Source: Pseudomonadota bacterium
GTDB taxonomy: Bacteria; Pseudomonadota; Alphaproteobacteria; Acetobacterales; Acetobacteraceae
Direction: 5' to 3'
DNA length: 64,000 nt
Assembly: GCA_021798575.1 (NCBI GenBank)
Contig: JAJZGI010000005.1
Location: forward strand, 1-64,000
In this document: one piece after another, positions 9,801-17,769 of the stretch
How the letters are laid out: every line of letters starts with the position of its first letter
How positions within the stretch are numbered: the stretch's first letter is position 1
Translations under genes and position numbers: made by a program
The notes under the pieces: generated by a model
Told to the model about the DNA's origin: nothing
The model's database searches: none
The model's input: the letters and a program-made list of their open reading frames with translations, nothing else

Positions 9801-10498
9801 ATCGCGTGGATCGCCTGCTCATAGTCGCGCAGGTAGCGCGCGGCGTCGGTCTGCGTCAGCGCGGCCTCGCCCAGCATGTCGTAGGAGTAGCGGAAACCCC
9901 TGGCCTCGCACTTGCGGCTGTTGGCGAGCGCCTCGGCGATATTCTGCCCCACCACAAACTGCTCCCCCATGAGCCGCATGGCGATATTCACCCCACCCCG
10001 CACCACCGGCTCACCGCCGCGCGCCAACAGCCGGGTGAGCGCGGAGGAGAGGCCAGACTCGCTGCTTGTCGCGGTCAACTTGCCGGTGAGCAGCAGGCCC
10101 CAGGTGGCGGCGTTGACAAACACGGACCTGCTGCCGCCCAGATGACGCTCCCAGTTGCCGCCGCCGATCTTGTCGCGGATCAGCGCATCCCGGGTTGCAC
10201 TATCGGGGATCCGCAGGAGCGCCTCGGCCAGGCACATCAGCGCAACCCCCTCCTGGCTGGAGAGCGCATATTCCTGCAACAGGGTCTCCACGATGCCCAG
10301 GCTGCGCTTGGCACGCAGTTTTACCACCAGGCTCCTCGCGGTATTCTGCGCCATGTGGTTGAGCTTCGGTGGCAGGCTCGCCTGCCCGATCAGCGGCGGG
10401 ATACAATCCACCTCCGGCCTGCGGTAGGCCGCGGTGATCGCCGCGCGCAGCGCGGTCTGCGGCTGATCATTCTGCGCCAGGTCCAAAAATGGTCGCAT
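6872..10498 (-). CDS. putA: Bifunctional proline dehydrogenase / L-glutamate gamma-semialdehyde dehydrogenase PutA
   Basis: 1208 aa; PRODH motifs (ISVKLSALHPRY, RLVKGAYWDSEIKRAQ) and ALDH motifs (VVAISPWNFPLAIFMGQ, ETGGQNAMVVDSSALPEQ, SAGQRCSALR). Confidence 0.95.
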   Translation of the reverse strand: MRPFLDLAQNDQPQTALRAAITAAYRRPEVDCIPPLIGQASLPPKLNHMAQNTARSLVVKLRAKRSLGIVETLLQEYALSSQEGVALMCLAEALLRIPDSATRDALIRDKIGGGNWERHLGGSRSVFVNAATWGLLLTGKLTATSSESGLSSALTRLLARGGEPVVRGGVNIAMRLMGEQFVVGQNIAEALANSRKCEARGFRYSYDMLGEAALTQTDAARYLRDYEQAIHAIGKAAGRRGIYEGPGISVKLSALHPRYSRAQRGRVMTELLPILTRLAVLARSYDIGLNIDAEEADRLELSFDLLECLCAELALEGWNGIGFVVQAYQKRAPFVLDYLIDLAQRSRHRIMVRLVKGAYWDSEIKRAQVDGLEDFPVFTRKIHTDVSYLACARKLLTAPDAIFPQFATHNAHTLAAIHAMAGENFYPGQYEFQCLHGMGEPLYDEVVGAKQLNRPCRIYAPVGTHETLLAYLVRRLLENGANSSFVNQIADPKVSVESLIADPVEAAREISPLGAPHEKIPLPRAIFAPVRDNSAGFDLTNEQRLGSLAAAMLAGLATQWQASPIVGGGEVEGAAFQPVLNPADRRDEVGRVAHALPGQVALAFSLAQDAAPIWQSTPPAGRAATLLRAAMLLEERLPGLVGLIVREAGKSLPAAIGEVREAVDFLRYYASEIGGFDNATHRPLGPVVAISPWNFPLAIFMGQVSAALAAGNVVLAKPAAQTPLIAAAAVRLLLEAGVPAGAVQLLPGGGEIGAAMIAHPALRGVLFTGSTEVARAIQAQLAGRLDPHGMPIPLVAETGGQNAMVVDSSALPEQAVADILASSFDSAGQRCSALRILLVQEDIADRLLEMLRGAMAELRVGRPDRLECDIGPVIDAQASERISAHVMRLRERGFPVFSLALPMGTEHGHFIAPTVVEIPEIGVLGREVFGPVLHVLRYRVATLDGVMNEVNALGYGLTFGVHSRIDERIARVSGRIRAGNIYVNRNIIGAVVGVQPFGGHGLSGTGPKAGGPLYLRRLLAMRPAAHGLPVGEPPDICAAFIAWAGTQSIATDGLAEMASQAPARTPMALPGPVGEQNHYHVHPRGGVLCQAYAQAGVLRQITACLATGNVALVENFEGFAALQALPEEFGAHVRRATAESRAQAALFDGDPERLRELMRKLAEQPHMLVSVYPRLANGDYPLEFLMEEQCVSVNTTAAGGNASLMSIG

Positions 10499-10499
10499 C

Positions 10500-10937
10500 C
10501 TACAGCCGTGCCTTGGTGGAGCGCGGCGTGGCCAGCAGCAGGTTGGTGTCGCTGCTCACCACGCCGGGCACCAGGCGGATACGGCGCAGCGCCGCGTCGA
10601 AATCGGAGAGCGTGCCGGTGCCGACCTCCACAACGAGGTCCCAGCGTCCGTTGGTGGTGTGGATGGCCGAAATCTCGGGAAAGCCCGAGAGGCTCCGGAT
10701 CACCCGGTCGGTCGTATGCCCCTCGATCCGGATCATCATGATGCCGCGCACCGGCAGGTCGATGGCGTCGGACTGCAAAATCACGGTATAACCCAGAATG
10801 ACGCCGGATTTCTCCAGCCGCTCCATGCGCGCCCGCACGGTGGCGCGGGAGAGCCCCAGCTCGGTTGCAAGATTAGAGACGCTCTGCCGACCGTTATGGC
10901 GCAGGCGCGTGGTGAGTTTCTGGTCGATTTCATCCAT
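10500..10937 (-). CDS. Lrp/AsnC family transcriptional regulator
   Basis: MDEIDQKLTTRLRHNGRQSVSNLATELGLSRATVRARMERLEKSGVILGYT; divergent from arginase, upstream of putA. Confidence 0.92.
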   Translation of the reverse strand: MDEIDQKLTTRLRHNGRQSVSNLATELGLSRATVRARMERLEKSGVILGYTVILQSDAIDLPVRGIMMIRIEGHTTDRVIRSLSGFPEISAIHTTNGRWDLVVEVGTGTLSDFDAALRRIRLVPGVVSSDTNLLLATPRSTKARL

Positions 10938-10969
10938 GGTTTATCATTTAGTCGATTTTTACCACCAAA

Positions 10970-10981
10970 ATGCTAGAGCAT
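10970..10981. promoter_or_regulatory. Operator-like palindrome ATGCTagAGCAT
   Basis: In the lrp-arginase divergent intergenic region; similar palindrome at 11032-11045. Confidence 0.5.
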
Positions 10982-11031
10982 AACACAAAATTGGCCAATA
11001 ATCTTTGTTCACTCTGCCATAAAAACCGGCT

Positions 11032-11045
11032 TATGCTGGAGCATA
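11032..11045. promoter_or_regulatory. Operator-like palindrome TATGCTggAGCATA
   Basis: Centre-to-centre distance to the first palindrome is 63 bp (about six helical turns); overlaps the arginase translation-initiation region. Confidence 0.5.
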
Positions 11046-11049
11046 GGGG

Positions 11050-11991
11050 ATGGATGACCAGATGACCGTGACACATTGTAAACTGATCGGCATACCCTTG
11101 CAGGACGGCGCCGGTCGCCCGGGCTGCGAGATGGGACCCAGCGCGCTGCGCACCGCCGGGCTCGCCGCCGCCATCACCGGGCTCGGCCACCGGCTCACGG
11201 ACCTCGGCAATCTGCAAGCACCCGCCGCCAACCCCGTCACGCACCCCAACTCGGCCCTGAAAAACCTGGCGCAGGTCGCCGCCTGGGTGGAGCTGGTGCG
11301 GGAATGCGCCTTCGCCGCCAGCGCCGAGGGCCTGCCGATTTTCATGGGCGGGGACCACAGCCTCTCGGCTGGCAGCGTCACCGGCATCGCCCGGCGCGCC
11401 GCAGGGCTCGGGCGGCCCTTGTTCCTACTCTGGCTGGACGCCCATCCGGATTTTCATAGTCTGGACTCCACCTCGAGCGGCAATATCCATGGCACCCCGG
11501 TGGCCTATCTCACCGGGCAGAGCGGCTTCGCCGACGCCTTCGCAGCGCCGGAGGATATCGTGCCCCCCGCGCGCGTGGCGATGCTGGGCATCCGCAGCGT
11601 GGACGACGCCGAGCGTCGTGCCCTGCGTGCCTCGGGCATCACCGTGTGCGACATGCGGATGATCGATGAGCACGGCATCGCGCCCCTGCTCTCAAAATTC
11701 CTGGAGCAGGTGGCGGTCGAGCATGGCCTGCTGCATGTCAGCTTCGATGTGGATTTTCTGGACCCCGGGATCGCGCCTGCCGTCGGCACCACCGTGCCGG
11801 GTGGCGCCACCTTCCGGGAGGCACATCTGGTGATGGAGATGCTGCATGACAGCGGCCTGGTCTCCAGCCTCGACATCGTGGAGCTCAACCCGTTCCTGGA
11901 TGAGCGTGGCCGTACCGCGACCCTGCTGGTCGATCTCGTGGCGAGCCTGCTCGGCCGGCGCGTGATGGACCGCCCAACCTGGAGCTTTTAA
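11050..11991 (+). CDS. rocF: Arginase
   Basis: Arginase/ureohydrolase motifs FMGGDHSLSAG, LWLDAHPDFHS, HVSFDVDFLDPGIAP. Confidence 0.92.
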   Translation: MDDQMTVTHCKLIGIPLQDGAGRPGCEMGPSALRTAGLAAAITGLGHRLTDLGNLQAPAANPVTHPNSALKNLAQVAAWVELVRECAFAASAEGLPIFMGGDHSLSAGSVTGIARRAAGLGRPLFLLWLDAHPDFHSLDSTSSGNIHGTPVAYLTGQSGFADAFAAPEDIVPPARVAMLGIRSVDDAERRALRASGITVCDMRMIDEHGIAPLLSKFLEQVAVEHGLLHVSFDVDFLDPGIAPAVGTTVPGGATFREAHLVMEMLHDSGLVSSLDIVELNPFLDERGRTATLLVDLVASLLGRRVMDRPTWSF

Positions 11992-13034
11992 TGACCCCGA
12001 TCGCCAACCTCAACATCGTGCCGTTCGTCAGCGTCGACCATATGATGAAGCTGATCCTGAAGATCGGCGTCGAGCCCTTCCTGCTGGAGCTTGGCGCCTA
12101 TATCGAGGAGGATTTCCTGCGCTGGGAGCAGTTTGACAAAACCGCGCGGGTCGCCGCGCACTCCATCGATGGCGTGATCGAGCTGATGCCCGCCAGCGAT
12201 GACGCGCTCTACGCCTTCAAATATGTCAACGGCCACCCCAAGAACACGCGCGCCGGTCGGCAGACCGTCACCGCCTTCGGCCTGCTGGCGGATGTCAGCA
12301 CGGGCTACCCCATATTGCTCTCCGAGATGACGATCCTGACCGCGCTGCGCACCGCCGCCACCTCCGCCGTGGCCGCGAAATATCTGGCGCCCAGACATGC
12401 CCAGAGCATGGCGCTCATCGGCAATGGCGCGCAGTCCGAGTTCCAGGCCATGGCCTTCAAGGCGATGCTGGGGGTGAACCGCCTGCGGCTTTATGATACC
12501 GACCCTTCGGCCACCAAAAAATGCGCGGCGAATCTCCGCCCGTTCGGGTTCGAGATCACCGCCTGCGCCAGCGTGGCGGAGGCCGTGCAGGGTGTGCAGA
12601 TCGTCACCACTGCCACGGCGGACAAGCAGAACGCGACAATCCTGAGCGATAACCTGGTGGGTGCCGGAATGCACATCAACGCCATCGGCGGGGATTGCCC
12701 CGGCAAGACCGAACTGCACCGGGACATCCTGCTGCGCTCGGATATTTTCGTGGAATACCCACCACAGACGCGCATCGAGGGCGAAATCCAGCAGCTCTCG
12801 TCCGACCACCCGGTACAGGAACTATGGCAGGTGATCGCAGGGCGCGCACCGGGGCGCAAAACCGTCGGGCAGATCACCTTGTTCGACTCCGTCGGCTTCG
12901 CGGTCGAGGATTTCTCCGCCCTGCGCTACGTGCGCGACAAAGTGCTGCAAACCCCGTTCTTCGAGCGGCTGGACATGCTGGCGGACCCGGATGATCCGCG
13001 TGATCTGTTCGGCATGGTTCTGCGCGCCGCGTGA
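11991..13034 (+). CDS. Ornithine cyclodeaminase
   Basis: OCD/mu-crystallin family (TRAGRQTVTAFGLLADVSTGYPILLSEMTILTALRTAATSAVAAKYLAP; INAIGGDCPGKTELH); TAATG junction with arginase. Confidence 0.92.
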   Translation: MTPIANLNIVPFVSVDHMMKLILKIGVEPFLLELGAYIEEDFLRWEQFDKTARVAAHSIDGVIELMPASDDALYAFKYVNGHPKNTRAGRQTVTAFGLLADVSTGYPILLSEMTILTALRTAATSAVAAKYLAPRHAQSMALIGNGAQSEFQAMAFKAMLGVNRLRLYDTDPSATKKCAANLRPFGFEITACASVAEAVQGVQIVTTATADKQNATILSDNLVGAGMHINAIGGDCPGKTELHRDILLRSDIFVEYPPQTRIEGEIQQLSSDHPVQELWQVIAGRAPGRKTVGQITLFDSVGFAVEDFSALRYVRDKVLQTPFFERLDMLADPDDPRDLFGMVLRAA

Positions 13035-13044
13035 GCAGAGTGAT

Positions 13045-16000
13045 ATGACCGAAAAGAAATCCCCTATCCAACCTGCCCGCGAGGAGCTGCTGCGCCAAGT
13101 TGAACAAACCATGGCGCGCTATCTGCACGGCGATGCCCAAACAGCAGTGCTGGAGTTTCTGCCGCACTATGCGGCGGGCATCCCGACCCAGGAGCTGGCA
13201 GCGCGCACCGCCGAGGAGCTGGCCGGCGCCGTCATGTCGGTCTGGTCCTTCATGCAGCATCGCCCGGCGGGTGGTGCCTGTGTGCGCGTATTCAATCCGC
13301 GCGGTGGCGAGCAGGGTTGGGGCAGCGAATTCGCGGTGGTGGAGGTCGTGAACGATGACATGGGCTTCCTCGTCGAATCCGTGCTCGGCGTGCTGCAAAG
13401 CTTTGCCCAGCCGGTGCAGGCGCTGGTGCATCCCCGGCTTTCCGTGCGTCGCAACGCGGATGGAGCCCTGCATGCGCTGGGCGGGGATTCGGTGGAGTCG
13501 GTCATCCAGGTGAGTTTCGGCCCGCAGGTGGACGCGCAGCTTCTGCAACAAATTGCCCATTCCATCACCGCGGCGATGCGAGACACGCGCGCGGCGGTGC
13601 AGGATTTCGCGCCGATGCGCGCGCTGCTGGCCAGCACGGCGGAGGCGCTGCCCGCCGGGGCGGAGCGGCGTTTTCTCGGCTGGCTGGGCGAGCAGAATTT
13701 CATCCTGCTTGGCGCCCAGCAGATCACGCTCAACTCCGCGCTCCAGATCATCCCCGATGACAAGCCGCAGCCGCTCGGCGTGTTGCGCACGCCGGATAAC
13801 ACACTGTTTGAGGCCATAGAAATGCCGCAAATCTGGCAGGGCATCGCCCGGGACGCGCTGGCGCACTTCACCAACGTGGCGATCGCCAAGGCGGACCGGA
13901 ACTCCCGTGTCCATCGCCCGCAACTCTACGACGTCGTGGTGGTCAAACGCTTTGATGAAACGGGCGCGCTGTGCGGGCTGGTGCTGTTCGCCGGGCTGTT
14001 CGTGGCGGACGCCTACAATCGCAATCCGCGCAGCATCCCGCTGCTGGATGAAAAGGTGGAGGCGGTTCTGCAGGCGGCGCAGGTCGAGCCGCTGGGGCAC
14101 GATGGCAGGGCGCTGCGGCACATTCTGGACACCTGGCCGCGCGATGATCTGTTCCAGGCCAGCGTCGCGGATATTCTGGCGGCGGCGCAGCGGGTCATGC
14201 AGTTGCAGATCCGCCCGGCGCTGGCGCTGTTCGTCCGGCCGGATCTATTCGGCAGGCATCTCTCCGCCATCATCTTCGCCCCGCGTGACCGGCTGGACAG
14301 CACGCTGCGCGGCAAGCTGGCGGCGATGCTGGAGCGTGTGACCACGGGCAAAATCGTCGGCTATGCCCTGGCCATGGGCGATGGCCCGCTGGCGCGGGTG
14401 AACTATACCATCGCGGCGGACCCGGCGCAGGCCCGCGCGCTAGATGCCGCGACACTGGAAGCGGCGATGAAGGACGTTGGCCGCAGCTTTGCCGAGCGGC
14501 TGCACGAGGCGCTGGCTGGCGCGCACGGCCAGGCGCGCGCCAGCCAGTTGATGCGCGAATGGGGCAATGCCTTCCCCGATATCTACACCGAGAAGAACCA
14601 AGCCATGAGCGCGGTCGAGGATACCGCAGCGGCGGAGGCGGCGCGTCGCGGCGGCGGGTTCGAGAGCACGCTGGGCCGTGCCTTCGGCCAGGCCGAGCAT
14701 GTCGTGGTGCTTAAACTGTTCCATGCGGGCGAGCCGATCGCGCTGTCTGATATCGTGCCGCTGATCGAGAGCCTGGGCCTGCGCGTGATCGAGGAAGTGC
14801 CCTATCCGCTAACGCCCGAGGGCGGTGGCGTGGTGCTGCATGAGCTGCTGCTGGAAACCGCGGATGGCGCGGCGCTGGACCTCACGGCGCGCGCGCAACC
14901 CATCCGCGAGGCGATGGCAGCGATATGGCAGGGGCGCTGCGAGGCCGATGGCTTCAACCGGCTGATCCTGCGCGGGCTGAACTGGCGCGAGGCTTCATTG
15001 CTGCGCGCGATGTTCAAATGGTGCCGCCAGGTGCGCGCGCCCTTCAGCCAGAATGCGGTGGAAAACGCGCTGGCCGCGCACCCCCTGGTGGCGGGCGCGC
15101 TGCTCGCATGGTTTCACAGCCGGTTCGATCCGATGCGGGCGCGCGACAGTGCGGCGGAGGCAGGCTTCGAGGCGGAATTTCTGGCGCAGTTGGAGCAGGT
15201 GAGCAGCGCCGATGAAGACCGTATCCTGCGCCGCCTGCATCAGGCGATGGACGCCGTGCTGCGTACTAATTTTTATGATACAGGCAGCCCGGTCATCGCG
15301 CTGAAGTTCGACAGCGCGCGCGCCGGCGCCATGCCGCTGCCCCGCCCGATGGTGGAAATTTTCGTGCATGGCGCGCGCATGGAGGGCTGTCATCTGCGCG
15401 GCGGCAGGGTGGCGCGCGGCGGCATCCGCTGGTCAGATCGGCGCGATGACTTCCGCACCGAGATTCTGGGGCTTTTGAAGGCGCAGACGGTGAAAAACGT
15501 GGTCATCGTGCCGGTCGGCGCCAAAGGCGGCTTCGTGCTCAAACGCCCGCCCGCGCCCTCGGGCGATGTGGCGGTGGACCGCGAGGCGCTCCTGGCCGAG
15601 GGGATCGCCTGCTATAAGCTGCTCATCAACGCGATGCTGGACATCACGGATAATCTGCGCGCCGGGCAGGTCATTCCGCCACCACAGGTGGTGCGCCGCG
15701 ATGGCGATGACCCGTATCTCGTGGTCGCGGCGGACAAAGGCACAGCCAGCTTCAGCGATATCGCCAACGAGATCGCTCTGGCGCGCGGCTTCTGGCTGGG
15801 GGATGGTTTCGCCTCGGGCGGCGGGGTGGGCTATGACCATAAGGCGATGGGCATCACCGCGCGCGGCGCCTGGGTGAATATCGCGCATCATTTCCGCGAG
15901 CTGGATATCGACATCCAGAGCACCGAATTCACCTGTGCTGGCGTAGGGGATATGTCGGGCGACGTGTTCGGCAACGGGCTGCTGGTGAGCCGCTGCACGC

Positions 16001-17769
16001 TGCTGCGCGCCGCCTTCGACCATCGGCATATCTTCCTCGACCCCGAGCCGGTTGCTGCGGCGAGTCACGCCGAGCGGGCGCGCCTGTTCGCGCTCAAACG
16101 CTCCTCCTGGGATGATTACGACCGTAAAATACTCAGCGCGGGCGGCGGGGTATATTCGCGGCAGATGAAGACCCTGCCGCTCTCAGCCGCCGCACTGGCG
16201 ATGCTGGGCCTGCCCGCCGGGCCGCACGAGCCCGAGGCCGTGGTGCGTGCCATCCTCACCATGCAGGTGGACCTGCTCTATTTCGGCGGAATCGGCACCT
16301 ACGTGAAGGCGAGCGCCGAGAGCCAGGCCGAGGCCGACGACCGCGCGAACGACAGCGTGCGGGTGAATGGCCGCGAGCTGCGCGCGCGCGTGGTGGGTGA
16401 GGGGGCAAACCTCGCCGTCACCCAGGCCGGGCGCGTGGAGGCGGCGCTGGCGGGCGTGCGGATGAACACCGATGCGCTGGATAATTCCGCCGGCGTCTCG
16501 ACCTCCGACCACGAGGTGAATATCAAAATTCTGCTGGCGGACCCTGTGCATTCCGGCAAGCTCAACGCCCGCCAGCGGGTCGAGCTGTTGGAGGCGATGA
16601 CCGATGAGGTCGCCGCCCTGGTGCTGCGGGATAACCACCAGCAGTCGCTCGCCATCTCGCTCGACCAGATGGGCGGCGTGAGCGACATGCCGGCGCAGAA
16701 TGCACTGATGCATCTGCTGGAGACCCAGGGCGTGCTGGACCGCGCGGTGGCCGGCCTGCCCGAGGCGACACTGATGAACACGCGCGCGGCAGCGGGGCAG
16801 GCGCTCACCCGCCCGGAGCTGTGCACGCTCATGGCGACCATGAAGCTGCATCTGGCTGCGGTGCTGGATGCCTCCACGCTGCCCGATGACCCGGCGCTGG
16901 CGGCGCTGGTGGTGCGGTATTTTCCACAAGCCCTGCGGGAGCGGTTCAAAACCGAGATCAACCGCCACCAGCTTCGCCGGGAACTCATCGGCACCAGCGT
17001 CGCCAATGAACTCGTCAACCGGCTGGGCGTGGCCGGGTTTGGCCGCCTGGCGGGAGAAGGTGGTGCCGGCCTGGTGGAGGTGGCGCACGCCGCGCTGCTG
17101 GCGGAGGACGCCTACGGCCTTCAGGAAATCTATGCCCAGGTGGAAAACCTGCCGCAGGCTCCGGCGGGCGCGCGCTATGCCGTGCTGCTGGCCGCGAGCC
17201 GCTTGCAGGAGGAAGCCGCGCGCGTGCTGCTGGGCGCAGCCGGGCCGTTGCCAAGCCTGGGTGAGGGTGCGGCGGAGCTGCGTGCCCCGCTGGCGGCGCT
17301 CACGCAGGCGGCCTGCGCGCGTGTGGCGGGCAGCGCGGCGGTGGCAGAGCTGGCGCGCCAGGGGATTCCCGAGCCATTGGCGGCCTTTGCCGCCGCCGTG
17401 CCGGAGCTGGTCGCCGGGCCATTGATCGTGCGCCTCGCGCAGGCGCATGATGTGCCGATGGCGAGCGCGCAGGAGGCATGGTTGCAGGCCGGGCGCTGGA
17501 GCGCGATCGATACGCTGCGCGCCGCCGCCGCAACGCTGAAACCCCACGGCGTGTGGGAGGGCCGCGCGGTGACGATGATCAATGATGACCTCACCTCGTT
17601 GCAGGCCAATCTGGTGGGCGAGGCGCTGGCAACAAACACTGGCGCGGAGCCGTCCTCCGCCACCCTCGCCGCGGTGGAGCGCGCGCGCGAGGCCGCATTG
17701 CTGCCGGAAATCGTTTCATTGAGTGTCGCCGTGCGCCAGTTGTGCAAAAGCCTCGGGTTCACGTCATGA
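13045..17769 (+). CDS. NAD-specific glutamate dehydrogenase, large (~1570 aa) type
   Basis: Large NAD-GDH motifs (RGGIRWSDRRDDFRTEILGLLKAQTVKNVVIVPVGAKGGFV; ALARGFWLGDGFASGGGVGYDHKAMGITARGAW). ORF opens at 12991 but MTEKKSP at 13045 is the likely start. Confidence 0.93.
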   Translation: MTEKKSPIQPAREELLRQVEQTMARYLHGDAQTAVLEFLPHYAAGIPTQELAARTAEELAGAVMSVWSFMQHRPAGGACVRVFNPRGGEQGWGSEFAVVEVVNDDMGFLVESVLGVLQSFAQPVQALVHPRLSVRRNADGALHALGGDSVESVIQVSFGPQVDAQLLQQIAHSITAAMRDTRAAVQDFAPMRALLASTAEALPAGAERRFLGWLGEQNFILLGAQQITLNSALQIIPDDKPQPLGVLRTPDNTLFEAIEMPQIWQGIARDALAHFTNVAIAKADRNSRVHRPQLYDVVVVKRFDETGALCGLVLFAGLFVADAYNRNPRSIPLLDEKVEAVLQAAQVEPLGHDGRALRHILDTWPRDDLFQASVADILAAAQRVMQLQIRPALALFVRPDLFGRHLSAIIFAPRDRLDSTLRGKLAAMLERVTTGKIVGYALAMGDGPLARVNYTIAADPAQARALDAATLEAAMKDVGRSFAERLHEALAGAHGQARASQLMREWGNAFPDIYTEKNQAMSAVEDTAAAEAARRGGGFESTLGRAFGQAEHVVVLKLFHAGEPIALSDIVPLIESLGLRVIEEVPYPLTPEGGGVVLHELLLETADGAALDLTARAQPIREAMAAIWQGRCEADGFNRLILRGLNWREASLLRAMFKWCRQVRAPFSQNAVENALAAHPLVAGALLAWFHSRFDPMRARDSAAEAGFEAEFLAQLEQVSSADEDRILRRLHQAMDAVLRTNFYDTGSPVIALKFDSARAGAMPLPRPMVEIFVHGARMEGCHLRGGRVARGGIRWSDRRDDFRTEILGLLKAQTVKNVVIVPVGAKGGFVLKRPPAPSGDVAVDREALLAEGIACYKLLINAMLDITDNLRAGQVIPPPQVVRRDGDDPYLVVAADKGTASFSDIANEIALARGFWLGDGFASGGGVGYDHKAMGITARGAWVNIAHHFRELDIDIQSTEFTCAGVGDMSGDVFGNGLLVSRCTLLRAAFDHRHIFLDPEPVAAASHAERARLFALKRSSWDDYDRKILSAGGGVYSRQMKTLPLSAAALAMLGLPAGPHEPEAVVRAILTMQVDLLYFGGIGTYVKASAESQAEADDRANDSVRVNGRELRARVVGEGANLAVTQAGRVEAALAGVRMNTDALDNSAGVSTSDHEVNIKILLADPVHSGKLNARQRVELLEAMTDEVAALVLRDNHQQSLAISLDQMGGVSDMPAQNALMHLLETQGVLDRAVAGLPEATLMNTRAAAGQALTRPELCTLMATMKLHLAAVLDASTLPDDPALAALVVRYFPQALRERFKTEINRHQLRRELIGTSVANELVNRLGVAGFGRLAGEGGAGLVEVAHAALLAEDAYGLQEIYAQVENLPQAPAGARYAVLLAASRLQEEAARVLLGAAGPLPSLGEGAAELRAPLAALTQAACARVAGSAAVAELARQGIPEPLAAFAAAVPELVAGPLIVRLAQAHDVPMASAQEAWLQAGRWSAIDTLRAAAATLKPHGVWEGRAVTMINDDLTSLQANLVGEALATNTGAEPSSATLAAVERAREAALLPEIVSLSVAVRQLCKSLGFTS

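Noticed and set aside
8135-10741. 868-aa ORF on + strand opposite putA
   Set aside because: Antisense shadow ORF in GC-rich coding DNA; His/Arg/Gln-rich, no recognisable domain, while putA on the other strand is unmistakable.
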